Source of the DNA: Prosthecobacter sp.
GTDB lineage: Bacteria > Verrucomicrobiota > Verrucomicrobiia > Verrucomicrobiales > Verrucomicrobiaceae
Length of the DNA stretch: 64,000 bases
Assembly (NCBI RefSeq): GCF_020439865.1
Contig: NZ_JAGRPF010000113.1
Coordinates: 1-64,000, forward strand
Direction: 5' to 3'
Part shown: piece by piece, positions 26,292 to 33,807 of the stretch
Layout of the letters: each line of letters starts with the position of its first letter
Position numbering within the stretch: the stretch's first letter is position 1
Translations under genes and position numbers: made by a program
Notes under the pieces: generated by a model
What the model saw: only the letters and a program-made list of their open reading frames with translations
Database searches by the model: none
Told to the model about the DNA's origin: nothing

Positions 26292-27143
26292 ATGCCGCTT
26301 TGGAAACGCCTGCTGCGTCTTGCTGCAATTCTGATTCTCACGCCCGTGATTTTTCTGCTCGGCTGCCAGTCAAAGCTCATCTACCACCCGAGTTCCTACC
26401 GGGCGGAAGATGAAACGATGCTGGGCAAAGCGCGGGGTGAACGTGTTCGTTTCACGACCTCCCAAGGCGCGCAGTCGGCCTTTTATGTTCCGCCAAGGTC
26501 TGACGCAGCGGGGCTGCCGCAGACGGTCTGGCTGTGCTTCGGCGGCAACGCTTCGCTGGCGCTCGACTGGCTGCGTTTCACCAATGATTGGGACGGTCGG
26601 TTTGCGTACCTGCTGCTCGATTATCCGGGTTATGGCGAGTGTTCCGGCAATCCGACACCGGCCACGATTCGCGAGAGCAGCAAGGCCGCTCTCGAGGCCT
26701 TGGCGAAGCATCTGAACACGACCCGGGCCGACCTGCAGCCACGTCTCGCACTTCTGGGCCACTCACTCGGGTGTGCTGCGGCTTTGATGGCGGCGGAGGA
26801 TCTTGACGTGCGGCGTGCGGTGCTGCTTTCTCCGTTTACCTCGATGACAGACATGGGGCGCATCGTCCTCGGCTGGCCGTTGTGCCATCTGAATCTCCAT
26901 CGGTTCGACAACCGCAAGGCGTTGTCCCGTGTCGCTTCGCACGAAGGCGTGCGCATCGTGATTTTTCACGGGACGGACGATGAAGTGATTCCTGCGCGCA
27001 TGGGGCGCGCGCTGGCGGAGGCGCATCCGCGTGAGGTCACCTTTTACGAGGTTCCAGGAGGGCATCACAACGACCTTTTGAGTCGTGTTTCGGACCGCGT
27101 TGGGGATGCCATGAGGGAGCTTGCGCATTCAGGGGTTCGGTGA
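26292..27143 (+). CDS. Alpha/beta hydrolase lipoprotein
   Basis: A 283-residue serine hydrolase anchored by a lipobox (LLGC, Cys25). The nucleophile elbow is LLGHSLGCAAALM (GHSLG), the Asp lies in FHGTDDEVIP and the catalytic His in VPGGHHNDLL. YLLLDYPGYGECSGNP is the oxyanion-side loop, as in the ABHD13/YfhR-like group. Its start lies 18 nt after the subtilase-like stop; the frame is open further upstream but there it overlaps that gene. The substrate is unknown. Confidence 0.9.
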   Translation: MPLWKRLLRLAAILILTPVIFLLGCQSKLIYHPSSYRAEDETMLGKARGERVRFTTSQGAQSAFYVPPRSDAAGLPQTVWLCFGGNASLALDWLRFTNDWDGRFAYLLLDYPGYGECSGNPTPATIRESSKAALEALAKHLNTTRADLQPRLALLGHSLGCAAALMAAEDLDVRRAVLLSPFTSMTDMGRIVLGWPLCHLNLHRFDNRKALSRVASHEGVRIVIFHGTDDEVIPARMGRALAEAHPREVTFYEVPGGHHNDLLSRVSDRVGDAMRELAHSGVR

Positions 27144-27181
27144 GGCACACGGCGGTTGCTTTCAGGTGATGCTGTGCTCTG

Positions 27182-27841
27182 ATGCGCGCTCAATCCCCAT
27201 CCCAAAAGCCCATGTCCGCGCCCTCTTCTTCGGAAAAATCCTCCATCTGGTCTCTTCTCAACGTCATCATCGGATCTGCCATCGGCGGTGTCGTGCTTCT
27301 TTGGGTGCTGGCCTTCGTCGTTGACGGTCTGGGCTCCCTACGTCCGAAAGCGAAGGCGGAGGCTCCTGCCGCCACAGCAGCAGCACCGGCGGCGGTAGCC
27401 GCTGCGCCTGCTGAAACTCCCGCTGCCGCCGCTGCAACCACGGCTGCTCCTGCTGCCGACCTCCCGGTGCTCGAAGTCCTTATCAAGCCCGATGCCGCTA
27501 ACCCGCTGGCCTATGACACCAAGACCATCAGCGCCAAGGTGGGCCAGAAGGTGAAAGTGACCTTCAACAACACCCATCCCACCCTGCCGCAGCCGCACAA
27601 TTTCGTGCTCGGCAAGCTCGGCACCAAGGACAAGATGATGGCCATCGCCATGAGCGGCATGACGCTGGTGGACAAAGGCTACATCCCGGACTCGCCGGAC
27701 ATCCTTGCCAACACCAAGCTCCTTCAGCCTGGTCAGAGCGAAACCATCGAGTTCACCCTGCCTGCCGCCGGTGAGTATCCCTACTTCTGCACCTTCCCCG
27801 GCCACGTCGCGATCATGAACGGTGTTCTCACTGTGCAGTAA
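27182..27841 (+). CDS. Membrane-anchored cupredoxin (azurin/auracyanin-like)
   Basis: A 219-residue blue copper protein. One transmembrane segment (about residues 24-46) is followed by an Ala/Pro-rich linker (about 55-92) and a cupredoxin domain. Type-1 copper ligands are visible: His in QPHNFVLG, Cys and His in YFCTFPGHVAIM, and Met in the same segment. It should shuttle electrons at the membrane, as auracyanin does. ATG at 27182 or 27212 (MSAPSSSEK) may start it. The next gene (OsmC) begins 18 nt downstream. Confidence 0.92.
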   Translation: MRAQSPSQKPMSAPSSSEKSSIWSLLNVIIGSAIGGVVLLWVLAFVVDGLGSLRPKAKAEAPAATAAAPAAVAAAPAETPAAAAATTAAPAADLPVLEVLIKPDAANPLAYDTKTISAKVGQKVKVTFNNTHPTLPQPHNFVLGKLGTKDKMMAIAMSGMTLVDKGYIPDSPDILANTKLLQPGQSETIEFTLPAAGEYPYFCTFPGHVAIMNGVLTVQ

Positions 27842-27859
27842 CCCCGTCCGCTCACCATC

Positions 27860-28276
27860 ATGGCCGTCTCCATCAGCGTCGATTATGAAGGCGGCCTGCG
27901 CTGTCGGGCCACGCACGGTCCTTCGCAGAATCAGATGGTCACCGACGCGCCGGTGGACAACCACGGCAAAGGCGAGTCATTCAGCCCCACCGATCTCGTC
28001 GCCACGGCGCTAGCCACGTGCATGGCGACAGTCATCGGCATCAAGGCGCAGCAGAAAGGCTATGACATAGCCGGCATGAAGGTGAGCGTGGAGAAGCACA
28101 TGAGCGCCGACAGTCCGCGCCGTATCGTGCGCCTGCCGATCACCATCGAAATTCCGTTACCTGCGGATCATCCCGATCGTCCGGTGCTGGAAGCCACCGC
28201 TCTTGGCTGCCCGGTGCATCACAGCGTTCATCCGGACATCGAAAAGCCGGTGACGTTTGTGTGGAGCGGCAAGTAG
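27860..28276 (+). CDS. OsmC family peroxide reductase
   Basis: A 138-residue OsmC/Ohr-fold protein. The two reactive cysteines are seen in LATCMATVIGIKA near residue 54 and LGCPVHHSVHP near residue 117. The family reduces organic hydroperoxides with thiol or lipoyl cofactors. No export signal is present. Closely follows the cupredoxin gene and is convergent with the next hypothetical gene. Confidence 0.92.
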   Translation: MAVSISVDYEGGLRCRATHGPSQNQMVTDAPVDNHGKGESFSPTDLVATALATCMATVIGIKAQQKGYDIAGMKVSVEKHMSADSPRRIVRLPITIEIPLPADHPDRPVLEATALGCPVHHSVHPDIEKPVTFVWSGK

Positions 28277-28307
28277 GCAGGCCTCTTTTACGCCAAGCGT
28301 CGTTGTA

Positions 28308-29027
28308 TCAGCGGTTCACCCAGCGTGAACCGGGCGAGAGTCCCACATGCCAGTCGCGCAGATGCATGTCTGAGTAATCCGTCTTGCCCTGTGCGCCCAC
28401 CATGAAAGTGCCGGTCGCACGTTTCCAGGCCTTGCTGAAGCTCTCCGCCGTGTGGCAGCCCCAGCTCTGGCAGTAGGCCTTTGAAGTGAACGCCCAGCGG
28501 CTGAGCTTGCGCAGGTCGTGTTCATGCAGCCAGGCAGTGGAGGTTGCATAAACCTCGGAGCTGTAGTCAAACATGAAGCTGTACTTGTTGGAGTGGCCGA
28601 AGTACTCGAAACCAGAAATCTTCATGCCGCCGCGGCCCGAGGCTCCGTGGTTGATGTAGTGGATGAGTTCGTCCGTGCTGCGGAACCATACCAGTTTGAC
28701 GAAAGGATAGGCCTTTGGCACTGACTCCACGTTCTGCGTCAGCGGCTGGTGCTCGGAGGCACCACGACGTACATACGCATCTCGATACACCAGCCAGGTG
28801 ATGTGCGTGCCGGGAGCCGCCGTGCGCTGGATCTCCTGCATGCGCACGCGGGCGGTGCGGATGAAATTGCCCCACCAGCGGTCGTGCTGCTCTCCGGGCC
28901 GGCGCAGATCCTCAAACTGCCGCACCGCCGGCCCGCCACTGACAATCAGGTATTCGGTGTCCGCGACGGACTTCGAAGCGAAGCCGCAGGTGAAGAGAAA
29001 AAGGGCGGAGAAGAGCAGTCGTGTCAT
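28308..29027 (-). CDS. Hypothetical secreted protein with a possible His-Cys dyad
   Basis: A 239-residue protein with a signal peptide (ending SKSVADTE). I do not recognise the family. The sequence has a beta-strand plus His motif, FEYFGHSNKYS (His145), and later CQSWGCHTAESF (Cys191), a spacing and order reminiscent of clan CD (caspase-like) peptidases, where HG and C motifs follow core strands. This is inference from pattern only. It could instead be a structural or carbohydrate-binding protein. It lies between OsmC and the DUF1080 gene, 21 nt after the latter on the same strand. Confidence 0.6.
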   Translation of the reverse strand: MTRLLFSALFLFTCGFASKSVADTEYLIVSGGPAVRQFEDLRRPGEQHDRWWGNFIRTARVRMQEIQRTAAPGTHITWLVYRDAYVRRGASEHQPLTQNVESVPKAYPFVKLVWFRSTDELIHYINHGASGRGGMKISGFEYFGHSNKYSFMFDYSSEVYATSTAWLHEHDLRKLSRWAFTSKAYCQSWGCHTAESFSKAWKRATGTFMVGAQGKTDYSDMHLRDWHVGLSPGSRWVNR

Positions 29028-29048
29028 GACGGCGGCAACAAAGCACGG

Positions 29049-29765
29049 CTACTTCGTCTCGACGAGCTTGAAGTTTTTGAACTGCACCACCATCGGCGGG
29101 CCTTGATGAATCTGCAGGGCCAGCAGGCCTTCCTTTGGTGCATTGGCGGTGTCGTCATCGGTCACATCGACGGTCTGCATGTTGTTGATGAAATGCTGCA
29201 CGTGATTGCCTTTGGCGACGATGCGGTACTCGTTCCAGTCTTCTTCCTTGATGGCGGCCTGAATCGCGGCGCTGTCTCCCACGCTGCCGGTCACTTCGAC
29301 AACGGGCTTTTTGCCGTCCGGGCCGGGCTTGATGACGGTCTTCTCCCCGCGTTTGGCGAGGATGCCGCGTCCCTTTTCTTCATAAAGAATGCCGCTGTAG
29401 GTTTTTCCTGCTTCAAAGTCCGCCTGATAGCCGCTGATGATGGGGCCGAATGGTCCGGGAGCCAGTTCCTTGCTCCGATACTGCACGCCTGAATTGCCCT
29501 TCTCGATCCGGTATTGGAAAGTCAGCTCGAAATCACCCACGGTGCCGCCCTTCCAGACGAGGAAGGTGTTGTGCTTGATGATACCCTTCTTGGGATCAGC
29601 CGGGTCGGGCGGAGTGATGCCGGTGATCGCGCCGTCCTTCACGCTCCAGAGGTCTTTGTTGCCCTCCCAGCCGGTGAGGTCTTTGCCATTGAAGATTTCT
29701 GTTTCTCCGGCGCTGGCGAGGGAGAGGACGGCGAAGAAGGAGGCGAGGGCGAGGTGAAGTTTCAT
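29049..29765 (-). CDS. Secreted DUF1080 (3-keto-disaccharide hydrolase-like) protein
   Basis: A 238-residue protein with a signal peptide and the DUF1080 concanavalin-like fold. Hallmarks are EIFNGKDLTGWEGNKDLW near residue 23, NTFLVWKGGTVGDFELTF near 66, and the closing LLALQIHQGPPMVVQFKNF. DUF1080 proteins hydrolyse 3-keto-glycosides in some characterised cases and are greatly expanded in the PVC group, often beside Gfo/Idh oxidases. Here the nearest Gfo/Idh gene is 26 kb away. Confidence 0.92.
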   Translation of the reverse strand: MKLHLALASFFAVLSLASAGETEIFNGKDLTGWEGNKDLWSVKDGAITGITPPDPADPKKGIIKHNTFLVWKGGTVGDFELTFQYRIEKGNSGVQYRSKELAPGPFGPIISGYQADFEAGKTYSGILYEEKGRGILAKRGEKTVIKPGPDGKKPVVEVTGSVGDSAAIQAAIKEEDWNEYRIVAKGNHVQHFINNMQTVDVTDDDTANAPKEGLLALQIHQGPPMVVQFKNFKLVETK

Positions 29766-29963
29766 GGTTGAGCAGGATTGGACGGGCGAGGGTTAACGCG
29801 CAGGCCTGCGCTTGTCTATCGCTTTGCGGGCGGCGGAACTCGCGATGGAAGACGCGTCCGAAAAGGTGGGGCGCATCGTGTCGTCGGACACCGTGTGTGA
29901 AATCGATGTGAACTGGGCAATCCGCGGTTGCGGTTCATCACGCAGATGGTAGTCCCCGCCTTC

Positions 29964-30383
29964 ATGAAACCGCCGCGCTTTTTGATGATTCCGCTGTTCT
30001 GGCGTCTGTTGGCCGTGGTCTGGGTTTTGGTGCTTTGGTGGCTGTCCTCACAAAGCAGCCTGCCCTCGCCCGCGAAGTTTGAAGGCGTGGACAAGCTCGA
30101 GCACGCGATCTATTTCGCCACGGGCGGTGTGTGCTTTCTCCTCGGCCTGCGTCTTGCCGGTTTCGCTCGCCAACCTGTCACTGCGATCGTTTTGACGGTG
30201 CTGTTCTGCGCGCTCGTGGGTGGTATCGACGAGTGGCATCAAACCTACACGCCAGGCCGCAGCGGCGGCGATGTGTGGGACTGGACCGCCGATACGCTGG
30301 GCGGCTTTGTCGGAGCACTTCTCGCCTTGGCGGGCGAAAGGTTTCTCACTTCAGCGGAAACCACCACATCAGCAGCGCGGTGA
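29964..30383 (+). CDS. VanZ-like membrane protein
   Basis: A 139-residue VanZ-family protein with four predicted membrane segments. The family pattern is VDKLEHAIYFATGG near residue 43 and DEWHQTYTPGRSGGDVWDWTADTLGG near residues 91-116, written here only as landmarks DEWHQ and WTADT. VanZ proteins confer low teicoplanin resistance in enterococci; in other bacteria the role is unknown. ATG at 29964 or 29928 may be used. The 3' end overlaps the nuoH 3' end by 38 nt on the other strand. Confidence 0.88.
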   Translation: MKPPRFLMIPLFWRLLAVVWVLVLWWLSSQSSLPSPAKFEGVDKLEHAIYFATGGVCFLLGLRLAGFARQPVTAIVLTVLFCALVGGIDEWHQTYTPGRSGGDVWDWTADTLGGFVGALLALAGERFLTSAETTTSAAR

Positions 30384-31554
30384 GGAATACGTTCGCGAGT
30401 GCGAGCTCGAAGAACACCTTCCAGCCCAAGGCCATGAGCTGATCGAAGCGGAAGCGTGGCAGCGTCCAGCGGATGACGATGAAGAACACGATGAAGCAGA
30501 ACACCTTCGCGAAGAAGGTCGCGATGTGCAGCAGCGCGGTGTAAAGCGGTGTGTCACCCGGGGTGAAGTGAAGCTTCAGCGGAATAATTTGCTCCAGCAG
30601 CGGCCAGCAGGGAATGCTCCAGCCGCCAAGGAACAGCGTTACTGCGAGTCCGGAGCCGATGATCATCGCCGCGTATTCGCCGAGGAAGAACAGCGCGAAC
30701 TTCATCGAGCTGTACTCGGTGTGGTAGCCGGCCACCAGTTCCGTTTCGCACTCGGCAAGGTCGAAGGGCAGGCGGTTTGTCTCGGCAAACATCGAGACGG
30801 TGAAAATGATGAACGAAATGAAGATCGGAATGAGCAGCACCCAGCGTGCGAGGCTCAGGCCTTCGCCCCACAGCGGCAGAAGGAGCCAGCCGTTCGCATC
30901 TTGGAAGGCGGACATTTTGGTGAGATTCAGTTCACCGAAGATCATGAACACGGGAACCACCGAAAGGCCCAGCGACATTTCATACGAGATCATCTGCGCG
31001 CTGGCGCGCACGCCGCCGAGGAAGGGATACTTGGAGTTCGATGACCAGCCTGCCAGCACGATGCCGTAAACACCGAGCGATGCGATGGCGAAGGTGAACA
31101 ACGGTCCGACACTGAGATCGGCGATGACCAGTTTGATTGGCTCTGCGAGTCCGAGGAAGGAAAGGTCCAGTTCGCTGCCGAACGGAATCACCACGCAGGT
31201 CAGCAGGGCCGGAACCATCGTGAGGCAGGGGGCCAGCCAGTAATAGAAGGTACGGACGTGCTTCGGCACGAAGTCTTCTTTCAAGATGAACTTCAGACCA
31301 TCCGCTACGGCCTGGGCCAGACCGCCGATGCCGAAAGGCTGCCAGTCGTTCTTGAAACCCAGCAGGGTGAGCGGTACGCCCACTCGATTCGGGCCCACCC
31401 GGTCCTGAATCACCGCCGAGATGCGTCGTTCGAAATAGACGGAGATCGAAACCAGCGGGAGGATGACCAGAAAGGTCAGGAAAACGATCTTCCCCACCGA
31501 GGCGGCGAGCGCAATGAGATCGAAGTTGGCGAGCAGGGGTGTGAACATCGGCAT
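30346..31554 (-). CDS. nuoH: NADH-quinone oxidoreductase subunit H
   Basis: A 402-residue complex I membrane subunit that forms part of the quinone-binding chamber. Diagnostic stretches are ERRISAVIQDRVGPNRVG near residue 26, LKEDFVPKH, and ETNRLPFDLAE followed by ELVAGYHTEYS near 265-285. About eight membrane segments are predicted. The gene is alone: no other nuo gene lies on either side, so the remaining complex I genes must be elsewhere. A perfect Rex-type operator sits 40 nt before the start. Confidence 0.96.
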   Translation of the reverse strand: MPMFTPLLANFDLIALAASVGKIVFLTFLVILPLVSISVYFERRISAVIQDRVGPNRVGVPLTLLGFKNDWQPFGIGGLAQAVADGLKFILKEDFVPKHVRTFYYWLAPCLTMVPALLTCVVIPFGSELDLSFLGLAEPIKLVIADLSVGPLFTFAIASLGVYGIVLAGWSSNSKYPFLGGVRASAQMISYEMSLGLSVVPVFMIFGELNLTKMSAFQDANGWLLLPLWGEGLSLARWVLLIPIFISFIIFTVSMFAETNRLPFDLAECETELVAGYHTEYSSMKFALFFLGEYAAMIIGSGLAVTLFLGGWSIPCWPLLEQIIPLKLHFTPGDTPLYTALLHIATFFAKVFCFIVFFIVIRWTLPRFRFDQLMALGWKVFFELALANVFLTALLMWWFPLK

Positions 31555-31593
31555 GTCGATTATCAGGGTGCAGCGAAGAGCGGCAACCCGATT

Positions 31594-31611
31594 TTGTGAA
31601 AAATTTCACAA
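31594..31611. promoter_or_regulatory. Rex-type operator (redox-sensing repressor box)
   Basis: The 18 bases TTGTGAA-AAAT-TTCACAA match the published Rex consensus TTGTGAA-N4-TTCACAA without mismatch; outer bases extend the symmetry to 9-bp arms. Rex is displaced by NADH and in other bacteria controls NADH dehydrogenase and fermentation genes. Here the site ends 40 nt upstream of the nuoH ATG. A possible promoter on the minus strand is TTGCCG (31586-31581), 16-nt spacer, GATAAT (31564-31559), which would start transcription almost at the ATG; I am less sure of that part. No rex gene is in the window. Confidence 0.75.
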
Positions 31612-31630
31612 AGTCCCCGGGATGGGGCAA

Positions 31631-31990
31631 TCAGGGCACGGGATCCGTGAGCGAGCCGGACTTCTGCGTCGACTTGGCTGCCGGCTCATCTGACATCGGG
31701 GCGATGTGGTCGGCGATGCGGAAGATCGCGAGAATCAATTCCACCGTCACCCGCGCGACGATCAACATCAGCAGGAAAACCATTGGGGCGGTAATGAATC
31801 CCCACAGTCCGTCCCACATCCATTTCCAGGCGAAATACACTGCCGCCAGCAGGCTCAAGACATAAAGCATGCGCACCAGACGCGGAGTGACGAAGCGTTT
31901 GAAGGAGAGGTCCAGCACCAGGTCGAGCACCGCGCGGATCTGCTGCCACAGGCTGGAAAGCACGGAACTGGAGGGTGGTTCAGCATTCAT
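31631..31990 (-). CDS. DUF4282-like small membrane protein
   Basis: A 119-residue protein with two membrane segments. The pattern of FKRFVTPRLVRMLYVLS, then a WKWMWDGLWGF loop, then a second hydrophobic helix ending ELILAIFRIADHI matches DUF4282. The function of that family is unknown. ATG at 31990 is preferred over 32026. The gene is upstream of nuoH on the same strand, with a 76-nt gap that holds the Rex-type box. Confidence 0.8.
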   Translation of the reverse strand: MNAEPPSSSVLSSLWQQIRAVLDLVLDLSFKRFVTPRLVRMLYVLSLLAAVYFAWKWMWDGLWGFITAPMVFLLMLIVARVTVELILAIFRIADHIAPMSDEPAAKSTQKSGSLTDPVP

Positions 31991-32148
31991 GGGTGCGGAG
32001 ATTAGACTGTCCGCAAACTGGCGCAACCCGCCAGATCAAGCATGGAGAGGACGTTGGAAAGGGCTTGGAATACTGGTTGCACGCTCTGACAACCACAGCC
32101 AGAATCCGCGCCTCTTTTTCCGCCCTGTGGCCAGGTGCGTTAACAGAG

Positions 32149-33267
32149 ATGCTCATCGATCAAACCAACACTGCCAAAGCCATGCCTGCGAAATCCAAGA
32201 AACCCGCAGTTAAAAAGCCTGCCGCCAAGCCCGTGAAAAAAGCTCCTGCCAAAGCAGCGAAGCCTGCGGCGAAGTCGAAGAGCAAGCCTGTGACGAAGAA
32301 AGCCCCCGCCAAAGCTGCCAAACCGGCTTCGAAGGCGAAGAGCAAGCCCATTTTGAAGAAGGCGGCGCCTAAAAAGCCCGCTCCGAAAAAATCCTCCCCC
32401 AAACCTGTGAAGAAAACCGTCCTGAAGAAAGCCCCTGCCAAGAAGTCTGCTCCCGCCAAGAAACCTGCCGCCAAGGCCGCGCCTGCCAAGAAGACTGCCG
32501 CAAAAGCCGCCGCGCCTGCCAAGAAGCCTGCTGCCAAAGCTGCCGCTCCTGCCAAGAAACCCGCAGCCAAGCCCGCCGCCAAAGAAGCCCCGGTGAAAGC
32601 CGTGGCTCCAGTCAAGGCTCCCAAAGCGTCCACGAAGGCCGCTCCGGCCCCGCTGGTCCCGAAAGGACGCACCTCGGTCTCGACCACTGGCACGCCACGC
32701 GCACGCGCAGGGCGTGAGGAAGAGGGCATCACCATTGAGATTGCCAAGGGGCCGGTGAAGATGACGCCTTTCCTCAAGAAGCAAAAGCAGCGCCTCGTCG
32801 AACTCCGCGACGCCTATCTGAACTCCATTGAAGGCGTCGCCAGCGAGACCATTCGCAATGAAAACGGCGACTCCTCCGCCTTCGGCATGCATCAGGCGGA
32901 TGCCGGCAGCGACGCCTACGACCGCGATTTCGCCCTCAGCCTCCTCGGCAAGGAACAGGACGCCCTCTATGAGATTAATGAGGCCCTCAAGCGCATCGAA
33001 ACCGGCACCTACGGCGTTTGTGAAGGCACCGGCACCAAGATTCCCGAGGAGCGCCTTGAGGCCATGCCCTTCGCCCGCTTCTCCGTCGCTTACCAGGAAA
33101 AGATCGAGCGCAGCCAGATGAGCGGCCGCTGGAGCCGCCCTGTCCATTCCCTCTTCGGCCTCGACAACGCGGACGATGCGGCTGACGACGACAAGGACGA
33201 GGATGATGCCGCTCCGGCCTCCAACAACAACAACTCAGGCGAATCGCTTGACTTCTCCAAGGAGTGA
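32149..33267 (+). CDS. DksA/TraR-family protein with Lys/Ala-rich histone-like tail
   Basis: A 372-residue protein (361 from ATG 32182). The N-terminal half is a basic low-complexity tail of KKPAAK-type repeats, like histone H1 or chlamydial Hc2. The C-terminal half is the DksA/TraR coiled-coil plus zinc-finger region: LLGKEQDALYEINEALKRI, then GTYGVCEGTGTKIPEERLEAMPF. Only one of the four zinc cysteines survives (Cys291), so zinc binding is lost or altered. The acidic end (DDADDDDKDEDDA type) is unusual. DksA proteins bind RNA polymerase; the tail suggests DNA binding. Directly upstream of rpmG and rpsR. Confidence 0.85.
   Translation: MLIDQTNTAKAMPAKSKKPAVKKPAAKPVKKAPAKAAKPAAKSKSKPVTKKAPAKAAKPASKAKSKPILKKAAPKKPAPKKSSPKPVKKTVLKKAPAKKSAPAKKPAAKAAPAKKTAAKAAAPAKKPAAKAAAPAKKPAAKPAAKEAPVKAVAPVKAPKASTKAAPAPLVPKGRTSVSTTGTPRARAGREEEGITIEIAKGPVKMTPFLKKQKQRLVELRDAYLNSIEGVASETIRNENGDSSAFGMHQADAGSDAYDRDFALSLLGKEQDALYEINEALKRIETGTYGVCEGTGTKIPEERLEAMPFARFSVAYQEKIERSQMSGRWSRPVHSLFGLDNADDAADDDKDEDDAAPASNNNNSGESLDFSKE
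32188..32640 (+). repeat. Tandem-like coding repeat: Lys-Lys-Pro-Ala-Ala-Lys units
   Basis: About 450 bases encode many imperfect copies of short units such as KKPAAK, APAKK and AKSK, encoded by repeated GCCAAGAAGCCTGC-type sequence. The repeat copy number probably varies between strains through slippage or recombination. The result is a long flexible positively charged arm on the DksA-like protein. The opposite strand is open over the same stretch, giving Gly/Ala-rich shadow ORFs. Confidence 0.8.
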
Positions 33268-33290
33268 CCTAGCCTCCGCGCCCCAAATTT

Positions 33291-33464
33291 ATGCCGCGAG
33301 AAATCATCACCCTTGAATGCACGGAAGCGAAGGCCGCAGGAATGCCGACCTCCCGCTACGTGACCACGCGCAACAAAAAGAGCGTTCGCACCCCGAACCG
33401 TCTTGAGAAGGTTAAGTTCAACCCTTTCATGAAGAAGCGCACCCTCCACCGCGAAATCCGCTAA
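33291..33464 (+). CDS. rpmG: 50S ribosomal protein bL33
   Basis: A 57-residue ribosomal protein. The sequence MPREIITLEC at the start, then TSRYVTTRNKKS and ending FNPFMKKRTLHREIR, matches bL33, which has the same RYVTTKNKRN and FDPF.KKHT blocks. Only one cysteine is present, so it is the zinc-free (C-minus) form. It lies 23 nt after the DksA-like gene and 18 nt before rpsR; an adjacent bL33-bS18 pair is common in bacteria. Confidence 0.93.
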   Translation: MPREIITLECTEAKAAGMPTSRYVTTRNKKSVRTPNRLEKVKFNPFMKKRTLHREIR

Positions 33465-33482
33465 TTTTTACCCAAGACCGCC

Positions 33483-33722
33483 ATGCAACCGAAGACCAAA
33501 GAACGCATGTCCAACTTCCGCCGCGCGAATCGCAAGATGCCGCGCCGCCGTGTGGACATCCCGGTGGAAAAGATCTGCTACACCAATCCTGAGCTGCTTT
33601 CCCGTTTCACCACAGAATCCGGCAAGCTCATTCCCCGCCGCATCACCGGTTTGCCCGCCTGGTTGCACCGCAAGGTTGTGCGTGAGATCAAGCGCTCCCG
33701 CGCTGTGAACCTCATGGCCTGA
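33483..33722 (+). CDS. rpsR: 30S ribosomal protein bS18
   Basis: A 79-residue small-subunit protein. The block NPELLSRFTTESGKLIPRR followed by ITGLPAWLHRKVVREIKRSRAVNLM matches the bS18 core, which binds 16S rRNA with bS6 on the platform. The partner rpsF (bS6), ssb and rplI, the usual neighbours, are not in this window. A hairpin with a T-rich end follows at 33761. Confidence 0.95.
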   Translation: MQPKTKERMSNFRRANRKMPRRRVDIPVEKICYTNPELLSRFTTESGKLIPRRITGLPAWLHRKVVREIKRSRAVNLMA

Positions 33723-33760
33723 TCGGTTCGTTCCGCCCGTGATGGGTTTCTTTTGATCCG

Positions 33761-33800
33761 CTTCCCACTGTTGCTTCTCGCGGCAGTGGGAAGTTTCATT
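33761..33800 (+). terminator. Probable terminator between rpsR and folE2
   Basis: Perfect 10-bp arms CTTCCCACTG and CAGTGGGAAG separated by 13 nt, followed by TTTCATTT. It separates the ribosomal pair from the folE2 operon, whose ATG is 8 nt further on. Because it is so close to folE2, it may also act as an attenuator or influence that start. Confidence 0.65.
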
Positions 33801-33807
33801 TCCAGCC

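Noticed and set aside
32140-33147. Minus-strand Gly-rich frame opposite the DksA-like gene
   Set aside because: It reads as repeated Gly/Arg/Leu from the complement of the KKPAAK repeat, so it is a by-product of the repeat.
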